This document shows positions 40,990 through 49,725 of a stretch of DNA of 64,000 nucleotides, piece by piece. The DNA is taken from contig NZ_JAHLZZ010000001.1 in the NCBI RefSeq assembly GCF_018967845.1, forward strand, positions 2,294,001-2,358,000, read 5' to 3'. The stretch is from Hymenobacter siberiensis (lineage in GTDB: Bacteria > Bacteroidota > Bacteroidia > Cytophagales > Hymenobacteraceae). The notes beneath the pieces are model-generated. The model was not told the DNA's origin. It did not search any database and was given only the letters and a program-made list of their open reading frames with translations. The position numbers and the translations under genes were made by a program. Numbering within the stretch: the first letter of the stretch is position 1; each line of letters begins with the position of its first letter.

Positions 40990-42882
40990 CTAGCCTTCCT
41001 GCGATAGAATCAGCACCGCGTAGGAGGCGATGGCAATGCTGCCGTGCCAGCCAAAACCATCGTATTCGCCTTCTTCGGCGTCGATGCCGAAGCTTTCCAT
41101 GTCGCCAAATTCGCCATCGTAGCCCTGCCAGTCGCTGTTGAAACGTACCTGCCAGTGGCCGGGGCCGGGCAGGCCGATGGTGTAGGTCTCATGGGCCTGG
41201 TTGGCGAAATTGGCCAGCACCACGGTAGTGTCGCCGGGGCCGCCCTCGCCGGCCTGCCTGCCGAAGGCTACCAGCTTGTCGGTGTCGTTGATGTGGAAAA
41301 CCCTGGTGTGCTGGCCGCACAGGCCGCGCGTGGTGCCGTGCAGGTTGCGGCGCAGGCCAATGAGGTCGCGGTAGAGGTGCACCAGGCCGGCACGCTCCTC
41401 CACCCGCTCCCAGCGAATGGGCTCGGTGTCGACAAACGAGCCGTCGGCCAGGAATTCCTGGCCCTGAAACAGCATGGGGATGCCGGGAGCCGTCATCACC
41501 AGGGCCGCGCCCAGGCTGGAGCGCTTTTTCGAGAACCAGTGGTCGGCCGCCCCGGGCATGATTTCCTCGGGCACGCGGTTTTTGCCGTTGGCCACTTCGT
41601 CGTGGCTTTCGGTGTAGATGACGCGGCGGAAAGCGTTGTCGTTGTAGAGCTGCGTGAGGGCCTGGGCCACGGCATTCATGTCGCGGTCGGCATCGTTGGG
41701 CGTGGTGAGGGCCTCGCGGATGGGGTACACAAACGAGCCGTCCCACTGCGAGTCGAAGCCCAGGCCGCCGTTGGTAGTGGCTTCGGTGATGGCGGCGTTG
41801 CCGCGCAGGTCCTCGGCGATGGTAATGTTCCAGGGCATCGTCTTATCGATTTCCTCGTTAATCCAGCGCATCAGGCTCCAGCCGTCGGGCAGGTCTTCTT
41901 CGGGGTTGTCCTCGCCGTTCACGTTGCGGATGAAGGCGATGGCATCGGCCCGCAGGCCGTCGCAGCGGTACTCGTTCAGCCACATCAGGGCGTTGTCGCG
42001 GATGTACTGGCGCACCTCGGGGCGGCCGTAGTCGGGCCGGTTGTCGCCCCAGGGCGTTTTGGCGCGCCAGTCGTTGTAGAAGTAAATACCGCCGCCGTCG
42101 TTCTCGCTCCAGCCATCAAACTGCCAGAGGTCGAGGTCGCCGGGGCCGAAGTGATTATACACCACGTCGAGCACCACGGCGATGCCATGCTGGTGGGCCT
42201 GCTTCACCATTTCCTTGAAGGCCACCGGCCCGCCGTAGTCGCTTTCGAGCGCAAACGGGTTGGCCGGGTTGTAGCCGCACGAGCGGCTGCCCGGGAACTC
42301 GGTAGCTGGCAGCAGCTCGATGCAGTTAATGCCCAAATCGCGCAGATAAGGCAGCTTTTCGGGCACGCTCAGGAACGTGCCTACATTCTCGGCATCGGGG
42401 GCGTTGAAGGTCCCCACGTGCAGCTCGTAAATCACCAGCTCGTTCCAGGCGGGCATCTGAAAATTGTCGTCGCCCCAGTCAAAATCAGGGTCGTGCACCA
42501 CCGATGAGCCGGCCGAATTCGTGACCTGTCGGGCGTAGGGGTCGTTGTGTTCGATGGGGTTGCCCTTGTTGAGGAGGTGAAACTTATACTCGTCGCCGGG
42601 CTTGGCACCGGGCACGTCGGTGGCCCAATAACCATTCTCTTCGGCTTGCAGCGGGGTTGCATCGCCCTGCCAGTCATTAAAAGTGCCGATAACGGACACC
42701 GAATCAGCGTTGGGAGCCCAAACCCGGAAGGTGGTGCCGGTGGCGTGGGGCACTGCGCCCATGCCGGGCTGCAAGGTGGGGCTGGGGGCCGCTTTCGGGT
42801 GGGCAGCGGGAGCCGGTTTTGTAGTTGCTTTGGGGGCGGTTTTGGCGCGGGAAGCGGGTTCGGAAGCGGAAGCGTTAGGCAT
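40990..42882 (-). CDS. GH13 alpha-glucan enzyme with CBM48 (branching enzyme or trehalohydrolase-like)
   Basis: The 630-residue protein has a basic AKP-rich tail (1-35), a CBM48 domain (GTTFRVWAPNADSVSVIGTFNDW, near 49), and a GH13 barrel. The four GH13 regions are VVLDVVYNHFGPGD, CDGLRADAIAFI (nucleophile Asp), ITIAEDLRG (acid Glu) and YTESHDEVANG. The region PWGDNRPDYGRPEVRQYIRDNALMWLNEYRCDG is close to both branching enzymes and maltooligosyltrehalose trehalohydrolases, so the exact reaction is open. With the GT3 glycogen synthase at 33913 it suggests glycogen metabolism. The last domain is a beta-sandwich ending VLILSQEG. The odd charged tail may be a low-complexity extension. Confidence 0.82.
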   Translation of the reverse strand: MPNASASEPASRAKTAPKATTKPAPAAHPKAAPSPTLQPGMGAVPHATGTTFRVWAPNADSVSVIGTFNDWQGDATPLQAEENGYWATDVPGAKPGDEYKFHLLNKGNPIEHNDPYARQVTNSAGSSVVHDPDFDWGDDNFQMPAWNELVIYELHVGTFNAPDAENVGTFLSVPEKLPYLRDLGINCIELLPATEFPGSRSCGYNPANPFALESDYGGPVAFKEMVKQAHQHGIAVVLDVVYNHFGPGDLDLWQFDGWSENDGGGIYFYNDWRAKTPWGDNRPDYGRPEVRQYIRDNALMWLNEYRCDGLRADAIAFIRNVNGEDNPEEDLPDGWSLMRWINEEIDKTMPWNITIAEDLRGNAAITEATTNGGLGFDSQWDGSFVYPIREALTTPNDADRDMNAVAQALTQLYNDNAFRRVIYTESHDEVANGKNRVPEEIMPGAADHWFSKKRSSLGAALVMTAPGIPMLFQGQEFLADGSFVDTEPIRWERVEERAGLVHLYRDLIGLRRNLHGTTRGLCGQHTRVFHINDTDKLVAFGRQAGEGGPGDTTVVLANFANQAHETYTIGLPGPGHWQVRFNSDWQGYDGEFGDMESFGIDAEEGEYDGFGWHGSIAIASYAVLILSQEG

Positions 42883-43017
42883 TAGTAAAAACGACTACCC
42901 GCCGCCCGGGCAGCCGAAAATGCGGCCGGTATTGGACGGTAGGTAAGGCGAGCATACGAAACTGCCTGGTTTTTGGCCGAAGATGCCCCAGTGCCGCTCG
43001 CAGTCTGGGCCCCGACG

Positions 43018-43025
43018 TAAATTTG
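43018..43025 (+). promoter_or_regulatory. -7 element of the 43091 gene
   Basis: TAAATTTG matches TAnnTTTG, 65 bp before TTG 43091 and 27 bp before an alternative TTG near 43053. Confidence 0.5.
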
Positions 43026-43090
43026 CCCCTCACCGGAGCAAATTGCGCCTTTTGCGTGTTTATTACGCAACAATCAGCCCTTACTACCCC

Positions 43091-43501
43091 TTGAAGACCC
43101 GTCCCAAACCCGTTGTTTTTGGCCTCTACGGCTGGTCGCCCGACTACGGCTTCCGCTACATTCACCCCGCCAACCGCCGCGCCTTCGAGCTGCTGGAGCC
43201 CGTGGGCAAGCTCTTCGAAAAGATTGCCGAAGACGATGAAGGCGAGTGGATTACCATTCGCTACGACGAGCAGCAGTTCCTCGTGCGCCCCGAGCTGTTC
43301 AAGGAAATCTATCACAAGCCGAAATTCAGCTTCGGCGATTCGGTGGAGGAAACCACGCCCCAGCCCGGCCAGTACCGCCACTTCGGTCACATCTCCGACG
43401 TGTTCTGGGACGAGGCCACCGACACTGCCACCTACCAGATTGTGGAGCGTAAGCGCAAGCTGCCAACCGTGTTTCAGGCCAGCGAGCTGCGGGCGGATTA
43501 G
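43091..43501 (+). CDS. Conserved hypothetical protein, 136 aa
   Basis: I do not recognise a characterised family. The protein contains PKPVVFGLYGWSPDYGFRYIHPANRRAFELLEPVGKLF, EGEWITIRYDEQQFLVRPELF and FGHISDVFWDEATDTATYQIVE. This suggests a compact alpha/beta domain with neither signal nor TM. High-GC codon use supports a real gene. No ATG is in frame: TTG 43091 (LKTRPKPVV) is the shortest credible start, and TTG near 43053 would add about 13 residues. It is divergent from the GH13 gene. A family B hairpin begins two bases after the stop. Confidence 0.7.
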   Translation: MKTRPKPVVFGLYGWSPDYGFRYIHPANRRAFELLEPVGKLFEKIAEDDEGEWITIRYDEQQFLVRPELFKEIYHKPKFSFGDSVEETTPQPGQYRHFGHISDVFWDEATDTATYQIVERKRKLPTVFQASELRAD

Positions 43502-43503
43502 CT

Positions 43504-43586
43504 GTAGCGCGGACTTTTAGTCCGCGAGTACAGAGAATATGCTATTGCAGACGACTGATAATTAGCGGATTAAAAGTCCGCGCTAC
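43504..43586. repeat. Inverted repeat, family B (GTAGCGCG) copy 2
   Basis: GTAGCGCGGACTTTTAGTCCGC on the left and GCGGATTAAAAGTCCGCGCTAC on the right are near-complements. The left arm also folds alone (GCGGACT-TTT-AGTCCGC). The right arm overlaps the stop codon of the YfcC gene (43583-43585). Confidence 0.8.
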
Positions 43587-44938
43587 ACGCCCGTGGCGAT
43601 GCCCACTACCACCGCCACGGCCCCCAGCGCGAACAGCGCCGCCCACAGCGGTGCGGCAAACTTTATCCACTGCTCGAAGCGCACGCCTGTGGCTGCCAGC
43701 ATGGCCATGAGGGTGCCGTTGGTGGGCGTGATGAGCTCGCACAGGCCCGCGCCGTACTGAAACGCCAGCACCGTAACCTGCCGCGAGAGGCCCAGAATAT
43801 CGGACAGCGGCACCAGCAGCGGCATGGTGAGCGTGGCCTGCCCGCTGCCGCTGGGCACGGGCACGTGCAACAGGGTTTGCACGCCCATCATGCCCAGGGC
43901 GGCCAGCGCCACGGGCAGGTGGCCCAGCGGTGCGGCCAGCCCGTGCACAATGGTGTCCACGATGTGGCCCTGCTCCAGCACCACGAAAATGGCCCGGGCA
44001 AACCCAATCAGCAGGGCCGAAAAGGCAATGTCGCGGAAGCCCGCGATGAAGCCCTCGGCCGTGCCCGTGAGGCCGCGCCCCCCCACCAGCCCGGCCACAA
44101 TGCCCAGCCCCAGAAACAGCGCCGCCATCTGCTCGAACTCCCAGTGCAGCTGCACCACGCCGTAGGCAAACACGCCAAACGCGGCCAGCATCAGCAGCAG
44201 CACCAGGCCGGAGCGGCTGGTAGTGGCCGGGCCGGCGGCCGCTTCGTTGGCATCGAGGCTGAGGTCGGGGGCCTGGCGGTGGCGCACGGCGTGGCGCGTG
44301 GTAGCCCACAGCCACAACCCCACCGCCACCAGCAAAAAGCCCATGCGGTAGGCCCCGCCCGAGAGCAGCGGCAGCTGCGCCAGCTTCTGGGCAATGCCCA
44401 CCTGAAACGGGTTTATCGGGCTGAAGGAAGCCCCCACAAAGGCCGCTCCCACGCTGGCCGCCACCGCCGTGAGCACAGGGTAGCCCAGCCGCCGCATGAG
44501 CACCAGCAGCACCGGCACCAGCGGAATTATCTCCTCGCCCATGTTCTCCAGCGCGCCCATGGTGGCGAAGAGCGTGCCCACCAGCGGAATCACGAGCACC
44601 TCGCGGCCGTGGGCGCGGCGCAGCAGCCAGTCGACCCCGAAGCGCAGCGCCCCGGTCTGGTCCACCACCGTGAAGGCCCCGCCGGCCAGGAAAATCAGGA
44701 ACACCACGGCGGCCGCGTCGGCCAGGCCCTTGGGCACGTTCACCAGCACGTCGAGCGGGCCGACGGGCGTGGCGGGCACGGTGTGATAGGAGCCGGCCAC
44801 TACCACTTGCCGCCCCGTTACGGCATCGAGGTGGCGCGTGAATTCGCCGGCCGGCAGCACGTAGCTGAGCGCAGCCGCCAGAATGATAAAGCCTACGATG
44901 AGCACCAGCGGGTGCGGGAAACGGAATCCATTTAACAT
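43583..44938 (-). CDS. YfcC family transporter (C4-dicarboxylate/amino-acid type)
   Basis: The 451-residue membrane protein has about 11-12 TM helices and belongs to the YfcC/DcuC-like family, some members of which move arginine/ornithine or dicarboxylates. Hallmarks are SYVLPAGEFTRHLDAVTGRQVVVAGSYHTV near residue 25, FLIFLAGGAFTVVDQTGAL, ENMGEEIIPLVPVL, SPINPFQVGIAQ, and the C-terminal HVPVPSGSGQATLTMPLLVPLSD with ELITPTNGTLMAML. The substrate is not resolvable. The first codons (MLN) are supplied by the left arm of a perfect 31-bp inverted repeat, so its promoter must lie within or beyond that element. Confidence 0.87.
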   Translation of the reverse strand: MLNGFRFPHPLVLIVGFIILAAALSYVLPAGEFTRHLDAVTGRQVVVAGSYHTVPATPVGPLDVLVNVPKGLADAAAVVFLIFLAGGAFTVVDQTGALRFGVDWLLRRAHGREVLVIPLVGTLFATMGALENMGEEIIPLVPVLLVLMRRLGYPVLTAVAASVGAAFVGASFSPINPFQVGIAQKLAQLPLLSGGAYRMGFLLVAVGLWLWATTRHAVRHRQAPDLSLDANEAAAGPATTSRSGLVLLLMLAAFGVFAYGVVQLHWEFEQMAALFLGLGIVAGLVGGRGLTGTAEGFIAGFRDIAFSALLIGFARAIFVVLEQGHIVDTIVHGLAAPLGHLPVALAALGMMGVQTLLHVPVPSGSGQATLTMPLLVPLSDILGLSRQVTVLAFQYGAGLCELITPTNGTLMAMLAATGVRFEQWIKFAAPLWAALFALGAVAVVVGIATGV

Positions 44939-45088
44939 TTATCAATTAACATTTAACAGGTTCATTAGAGCATGCGGAACTTCGTGCACCCCCACTACTT
45001 TTAGGCAGTAGTTGGTGGCAAGATAGGCCGGACGACCACGCAAGGCGACCAGCCGAGCTGTTAAATGTTAATTGATAAATGTTAAATG
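44930..45088. repeat. Inverted repeat with perfect 31-bp arms carrying two start codons
   Basis: Arms 44930-44960 and 45058-45088 are exact reverse complements of AT-rich words (ATTTAACATTTATC). The minus-strand ATG of the YfcC gene (44938) and the plus-strand ATG of the 45079 gene lie in the arms, and both proteins start Met-Leu-Asn. The 97-bp loop is GC-rich. Confidence 0.85.
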
Positions 45089-45336
45089 TCTTGACCATCA
45101 GCGCCTTCAAAGCTCTGCACCAGCGCCACCAGACCGAGCACCTTGCCCGGCACGGCACCCGCCTGGCCGAGCGCCAGGAAGACAGCTTCGAGCTCACGCT
45201 CTATGCCGTGGAGGGCTTTTATGCTGAAACCTGGCGCAGCCGGGGCGACGAGCACATCCTCTTCATCCACGTTTTCCAGAAGCCCGCCGGCCTGGGCGAC
45301 TACCTGCGCCTGGTGCAACTGCCGCACGGCCTGTAA
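45079..45336 (+). CDS. Small conserved hypothetical protein, 85 aa
   Basis: I do not recognise this protein. It reads LTISAFKALHQRHQTEHLARHGTRLAERQEDSFELTLYAVEGFYAETW and then HILFIHVFQKPAGLGDYLRLVQLPHGL. This looks like a compact cytoplasmic alpha/beta domain with high-GC codon use. ATG 45079 lies inside the right arm of the perfect inverted repeat and gives MLNV. TTG 45091, just past the arm, could be the original start (LTISAF). It is divergent from the YfcC gene. The next 55 bp hold no gene before the truncated hydrolase. Confidence 0.6.
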   Translation: MLNVLTISAFKALHQRHQTEHLARHGTRLAERQEDSFELTLYAVEGFYAETWRSRGDEHILFIHVFQKPAGLGDYLRLVQLPHGL

Positions 45337-45390
45337 GGTCCTTGCGCCGCCCCGGCACTACCGCTGCTGCGCAAAAAAAGCGGCTGAATA

Positions 45391-45695
45391 CGCCAATTAT
45401 TCTTGTGTCTGCTGCTGCTGCTGCTGGGGCTAAGTAGCGTGGCTTTCGCCCAAAGCACCGCCGCCCGCCTTAGTCCCGAGCAGTTTGGCTACCGCCGCCT
45501 AGTGGTGATGCTTGGCCGCGATAGCGTGCAGGTGCTGCTCATGTCGAAAAAAGGGGAGGAGCAGCTGAAGAAGCCGCTGCTGCTCTGGGAGCAGGGCTCG
45601 CTGCCCATGCCGCTGGTGTTGTATGACGAGCAGGGAGCCTATCCGGTATTCCCGTTTCATCCCCAAAAGGTGCTCGAAAGCTGCCATCTGGCCAT
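45391..45695 (+). pseudogene. 5' fragment of an exported alpha/beta hydrolase-type gene
   Basis: A signal-peptide-like start (QLFLCLLLLLLGLSSVAFAQS) precedes DSVQVLLMSKKGEEQLKKPLLLWEQGSLP and LVLYDEQGAYPVFPFHPQKVLESCHLAI. The LLWEQGSLP pattern resembles N-termini of exported alpha/beta hydrolases of Cytophagales, a judgement from memory. The expected start codon appears as ATA (ATA CGC CAA), and the catalytic part is absent. At about 45695 the sequence switches, in another frame, to imidazolonepropionase. This is a relic, not a functional gene. Confidence 0.65.
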
Positions 45696-46258
45696 TCGAT
45701 GTATCGCGCTATTACCTGGAGCAGGCCCGCCACATGGGCTTCGGCCTGAAAATCCACGCCGAGCAGCTGCACGACCTGGGCGGCTGCGAGATGGCCGCCG
45801 CGTTGGGCGCCATCAGCGTGGACCATTGCGACTACCTCACGCCCGCCGCCGCTGCCCGCATTGCGCAGCAAACCCAGGGGCAAACCGTGGCCGTGCTGCT
45901 GCCGCTGCTGCCGCTGTTCCTACGCCAGGAAAAATATGTGCCCGGCCGCGAGTTCATCGACAACGGTCTGCCCGTGGCCCTGAGTACCGATTTCAACCCC
46001 GGCTCGTGCCCCAGCAAAAACCTCTGGCTGGCGCTATCCATCGCCTGTCTTAAAATGGGTTTCACGCCCAAAGAAGCCGTGGCCGCCGCCACCCTCAACG
46101 CCGCCTGGGCCCTTGGCCTCGCCGCCGACTGCGGCAGTCTGGCCCCCGGCAAGCGCGCCGACGTGCTGGTGCTGAATGTGGGCAGCGTGGCCGAAATCCC
46201 GTATTGGCTGGGCGAAAACCCGGTGCGCGAGGTGATAATCGGCGGGCAGTATCAGTGA
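45696..46258 (+). pseudogene. hutI: 3' fragment of imidazolonepropionase (hutI)
   Basis: The fragment starts around FDVSRYYLEQARHMGFGLKIHAEQLHDLGG and includes ALGAISVDHCDYLTP, ALSTDFNPGSCPSKNL (metal Asp) and a normal C-terminus (PYWLGENPVREVIIGG). These are the C-terminal half hallmarks of HutI, which opens imidazolonepropionate in histidine breakdown. The N-terminal half with the first HxH metal motif is missing and replaced by a hydrolase fragment, so the enzyme cannot be active. No other hut genes are present. A deletion joining two formerly separate genes is the simplest explanation. Confidence 0.8.
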
Positions 46259-46275
46259 AGCCTCGCGCCGAGATA

Positions 46276-48111
46276 CTACGGCAAGTTGAAAGCTACCCCC
46301 AACAGTGCCGCGCCGCCAAACAGATGGCGCTGGTAGTAAGGTGTATAGTTGGTCAGGGGCGATAGCAGGTAGGTAGCCGTGGGCTGGGCCAGAAGCTCCC
46401 AGCGCCCCCTGCCGAGGCGGTAGCGGGCCTCGGCCCCCAGGCTGGCTCCAAGGCTCACCCGATGATAGGTGCTGCCCTCGGTGTTGCTGCCGCCCACGTA
46501 CACGGCGGCCTCGGCCCCGGCCAGCAGTCCTACGCGCCAGCGCCCCGAGAGCGTCCAACCGTAGCCCACCCGCACCGGCACCGTCACAAACCGGTAAGTA
46601 TCGCGGCGATGAATGCTGGTGGTGGCAGAGTCTGGGGTAGGCCCCATGTGGTTGGATACCGTGTAATGCACCTGTTGCAGCGCCAGGCCGCTGGCGTATT
46701 CGGCGTAGCCCAGGCCCGCGCTCAGGCTCCAGTGCTCGCCCAGGGTGCGCCGTACGGTGACTTGAGCCGCGCTGCCCAGTGCTGCCCGTTCCAGCGTGGC
46801 TATCGGCGTAGCCGTACTATTTGCCGAGATATAAACAAAAGGCGGGGAGGTCGATTGCGGCGTGGCCGCGCTCGTCGCCGTAGTCAGGCTTCTGTAAGTC
46901 AGGGCCGGGCCGGCTACGACCTGCACCGCCCAGCGCGACGCAAACGGCTGCGGCAGCGGGCCGGGCACCACGGCCACTGGCTGCGGGGTCACGGGCTCGG
47001 GCCACGCGGCCTGCGGCACAGTTACCGCCCGGGCGGGCAGTTGCGCCTGGGCCGTACGCTGGCGAAGGAGGCTTTCTGCCAGTTGGGCAAGGCTGGTCGA
47101 GGCCATTGTGGGGGCCACCGGGATAGTAAGCTGACCCACTTCTGACGGTGTGGAGGACGCTAAAAGTGACTCCCCAGAGACTGGTTGTCCTCCTGCTGCC
47201 AGCGCCGTTGCGGGCTGATGATGGTGACGGGCCAGGGACTTTTTCGTCTCAAACAAGGCCTGAGATGACCGGGTGCTTATGACCGTTGACGCATTGCGAC
47301 CCCGTCGGACCAGTCCGGCCCGACCCACCGCCGATGGGGCCGTCTCGGATGAATGACCGGTTGCCGCCGCTCTGCGGGAAACAGGATGGCCCAACTCCCG
47401 CGCTTGCCCGCGAGCGGCCAGGGTTAGCGGCTTGTTGCCTTGGCCAATAGCTGCTGCAAGTGCTTTGGTAGCCGGCACTGCTAAGCTCCGAGCCGCCTGC
47501 CCGGTAGCACTGGTAGTAGATGAGTGAGTTGCTGAATATGAGGTAGTTGGTTTTATCGAACCGGAAGCCATCGAACCGGAAACCGGCGCGCGCGCCGGAA
47601 TTGCCGTAGCGGCAGCTGCCGACGTTGCAGCGCCCTGCGTAGCAACCGCGCCGGTCGAAACTGCTGTTGCGGCTGCCGCATGACCAGCCGGCACGTTAGC
47701 TGCATTCGCAGCGGCCATTTGTGGAGTAGCTGAAGAATTTTGAGCCGCTAAAGGCCGGCTCACTGCGGTTGCGTTGCTGACCTCAGTAGGGCTTTGGGTA
47801 CTGGCCGAGTTGGTCCGGGAAGCGTTGGAAGATAAAATGCGGGAGGCGGTGCCGTTTATCCTCGCAGCTATAGATAACCGCTGTGCCTGCTGCCAGTGCC
47901 AGACCGCGCCCACGGCCACCAGGCTCAGCGTTACCAAAAGCAGCCACGCTATCGGTGCTCGCCGTCGCCGCTTCCGCAATTTCGGGGCGGCCACCGGCGG
48001 CGGCAGTTGCGCCCGAATGCCGGCCCACAGCGCTGCCGGCGGCTCCTGGCCGTAGTCGGCCAGGCGGTCGCGCAGGGCATCGTACAAGTCGTCGGGGTTG
48101 CGGTCGGTCAT
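46276..48111 (-). CDS. Inner-membrane-anchored protein with C-terminal beta-barrel-like domain, sigma-factor partner
   Basis: The 611-residue protein has a short cytoplasmic N-terminus (MTDRNPDDLYDALRDRLADYG...LWAGI), like anti-sigma-type proteins of this phylum. A basic stretch and one TM helix follow (PIAWLLLVTLSLVAVGAVW, about 53-72). About 300 low-complexity Ala/Ser/Thr residues come next, then a C-terminal OmpA/PorT-like beta domain (TYRSLTTATS, LSAGLGYAEYASGLALQQVHY, VPVRVGYGWTLSGRWRVGLLAGAEAAVYVGG). The gene overlaps the ECF sigma gene by ATGA, so it is likely its regulator or target. A barrel domain following a cytoplasmic-side anchor is odd, but such proteins are common in Hymenobacter-like genomes. 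Confidence 0.75.
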   Translation of the reverse strand: MTDRNPDDLYDALRDRLADYGQEPPAALWAGIRAQLPPPVAAPKLRKRRRRAPIAWLLLVTLSLVAVGAVWHWQQAQRLSIAARINGTASRILSSNASRTNSASTQSPTEVSNATAVSRPLAAQNSSATPQMAAANAANVPAGHAAAATAVSTGAVATQGAATSAAAATAIPARAPVSGSMASGSIKPTTSYSATHSSTTSATGQAARSLAVPATKALAAAIGQGNKPLTLAARGQARELGHPVSRRAAATGHSSETAPSAVGRAGLVRRGRNASTVISTRSSQALFETKKSLARHHHQPATALAAGGQPVSGESLLASSTPSEVGQLTIPVAPTMASTSLAQLAESLLRQRTAQAQLPARAVTVPQAAWPEPVTPQPVAVVPGPLPQPFASRWAVQVVAGPALTYRSLTTATSAATPQSTSPPFVYISANSTATPIATLERAALGSAAQVTVRRTLGEHWSLSAGLGYAEYASGLALQQVHYTVSNHMGPTPDSATTSIHRRDTYRFVTVPVRVGYGWTLSGRWRVGLLAGAEAAVYVGGSNTEGSTYHRVSLGASLGAEARYRLGRGRWELLAQPTATYLLSPLTNYTPYYQRHLFGGAALLGVAFNLP

Positions 48112-48680
48112 GGCAATTGGGGGTGATGGTGGGCCGTCAGGCGAGTTTCGAGCAGCCGGCGGGCCCGCGCCAGCTGCGATTTGGAAGTGCCTTCGGCGAT
48201 GCCCAGCAGCGCACCGATTTCCTGGTGCGAGTAGCCCTCCACGGCGTAGAGGTTGAGCACCGTGCGGTAGCCGGGCGGCAGGGTGGCCAGCAAGGCCAGC
48301 AGGTCGGTGGCGGCTAGCTGGTCCAGGGCCGAGGGCTCGGCGGTGGGCAGGTCGCCGGCCAGCTCGTCGAGGGCCTCGCCGGCGGGGCCGGGGTGGCGCA
48401 GGCGATGTTGCGCCAGGGCATGCAGTGAGGTGGTGACGGCAATGCGCCGCGCCCAGGCCTCGAACGGCCCCTGCCCCCGGAACTGGTCGAGGCGGGTGAA
48501 GATTTTGACGAACGTGTTTTGCAGGGCGTCTTCGGCCTCTGCCCGGCTGGGGCAGTAGCGCAGGCACACGCCCATCAGGGAGTAAGAGATTTTTTGATAG
48601 AGCTGGTACTGCGCCGCCGATTCGCCCCGCCGGCACGCGGCCAGCAGTGCCTCATCAACCAGGGTAATGGATGGCGGCAT
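48108..48680 (-). CDS. ECF-type RNA polymerase sigma factor
   Basis: The 190-residue sigma-70 family protein contains region 2 (ESAAQYQLYQKISYSLMGVCLRY, AEAEDALQNTFVKIFTRLDQFRGQGPFEAWARRIAV) and region 4 (LLALLATLPPGYRTVLNLYAVEGYSHQEIGALLGIAEGTSKSQLARARRLLE). Region 2 binds the -10 and region 4 the -35 DNA. ATG 48680 was selected by the family N-terminus. A -7-like site (TACTTTTC, 48687-48694) has one mismatch and nearly abuts the start. Translation is coupled to the downstream membrane protein by ATGA. The regulon is unknown. Confidence 0.92.
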   Translation of the reverse strand: MPPSITLVDEALLAACRRGESAAQYQLYQKISYSLMGVCLRYCPSRAEAEDALQNTFVKIFTRLDQFRGQGPFEAWARRIAVTTSLHALAQHRLRHPGPAGEALDELAGDLPTAEPSALDQLAATDLLALLATLPPGYRTVLNLYAVEGYSHQEIGALLGIAEGTSKSQLARARRLLETRLTAHHHPQLP

Positions 48681-48891
48681 GCAGTGGAAAAGTAAGATGA
48701 AGGCCAGCGGTACCGGCCCGCCTTGTACCCCCCTGACCGGCCCGCGCCGGCTGGGGTTGCGTGGCCGCAAAATAATTTTAAAATAAGCCGCCCGCCACCA
48801 GAAAACTGCCCGGCAATTCATCAATGCGCCCCGCGCCGTATTCTTGCCAAAAGAAATCCGTGCCCTTCCAACCAATCCGCCCGAATCCGCC

Positions 48892-49686
48892 ATGCGCTAC
48901 TTCCACGTCGATGCCTTCGCCCAAACGCCATTCGCCGGCAACCCCGCCGGCGTGTGTCCGCTCGATGCCCCGCTGCCCGCCGCCCTCATGCAGCAAATCG
49001 CGGCCGAAAATAGCCTGGCCGAAACTGCCTTCTTCGTGCCCCGCCCCGATGCGCCGGGCGAGTACGACCTGCGCTGGTTCACGCCGGCCGTCGAAATCGA
49101 CCTGTGCGGGCACGCCACGTTAGCCTCGGCCCACGTCCTGTTCACGCACCTCGGCTTCGCGGGGCCACAGGTTACCTTCCACAGCCAGAGCGGCCCGCTG
49201 CGCGTGACCCGCGCCGCCGACGGCCGCCTCACCCTCGATTTTCCCTCGCGCCCGCCGCAGGAATTGCCCGTGCATCCCACGGGCCTCACCGATGCCCTCG
49301 GAGCCACACCGCTGCGGGTACTGGCCGCCCGCGACCTACTGGCCGTGTTCAATTCCGAAGCCGAAGTTCGTGCCCTCACCCCCAACTTCGCCCGCATCGC
49401 GGCCCTGGAGTACGTGGGCGTCATCGCCACCGCGCCCGGCTCCAATGGCGTCGATTTCGTATCGCGGTTTTTTGCGCCCCGCGTGGGCGTGCCGGAGGAC
49501 CCCGTCACTGGCTCGGCCCACAGCATCCTCATTCCCTTCTGGGCAGAAAAGCTGGGCAAAACCGAACTGCGCGCCCGCCAAATTTCTCCCCGCGGCGGCG
49601 ATTTATGGTGCAAGTTGCGCGGGGATAGAGTGGATATCAGCGGCTACGCCGTGACGTATGCGGCGGGGGAGCTGCTGGTAAATTAA
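48892..49686 (+). CDS. PhzF family isomerase-like protein
   Basis: The 264-residue protein has the diaminopimelate-epimerase-like fold of the PhzF family. MRYFHVDAFAQTPFAGNPAGVCPL at the start, AAENSLAETAFF with the conserved Glu, EIDLCGHATLASAHVLF, and GVPEDPVTGSAHSILIPFW are all diagnostic. PhzF in pseudomonads isomerises DHHA in phenazine synthesis, but most members are of unknown function, and no phenazine gene is here. ATG 48892 was chosen because the conserved N-terminus begins there. A near-consensus -7 (TATTCTTG, 48838-48845) is upstream. It is divergent from the sigma-factor gene. Confidence 0.9.
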   Translation: MRYFHVDAFAQTPFAGNPAGVCPLDAPLPAALMQQIAAENSLAETAFFVPRPDAPGEYDLRWFTPAVEIDLCGHATLASAHVLFTHLGFAGPQVTFHSQSGPLRVTRAADGRLTLDFPSRPPQELPVHPTGLTDALGATPLRVLAARDLLAVFNSEAEVRALTPNFARIAALEYVGVIATAPGSNGVDFVSRFFAPRVGVPEDPVTGSAHSILIPFWAEKLGKTELRARQISPRGGDLWCKLRGDRVDISGYAVTYAAGELLVN

Positions 49687-49725
49687 GTACCCGTCAAATT
49701 CCGGCATTCCTGTATCAACAGCAAT

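Noticed and set aside
41044..42507. 487-residue frame antisense to the GH13 gene
   Set aside because: The GH13 catalytic motifs fix the coding strand; the antisense frame shows no motif.
43053..43075. Another IS end near the 43091 gene (TTACGCAACAA)
   Set aside because: Only 9 bp match the IS terminus before diverging, within a promoter leader; chance is likely.
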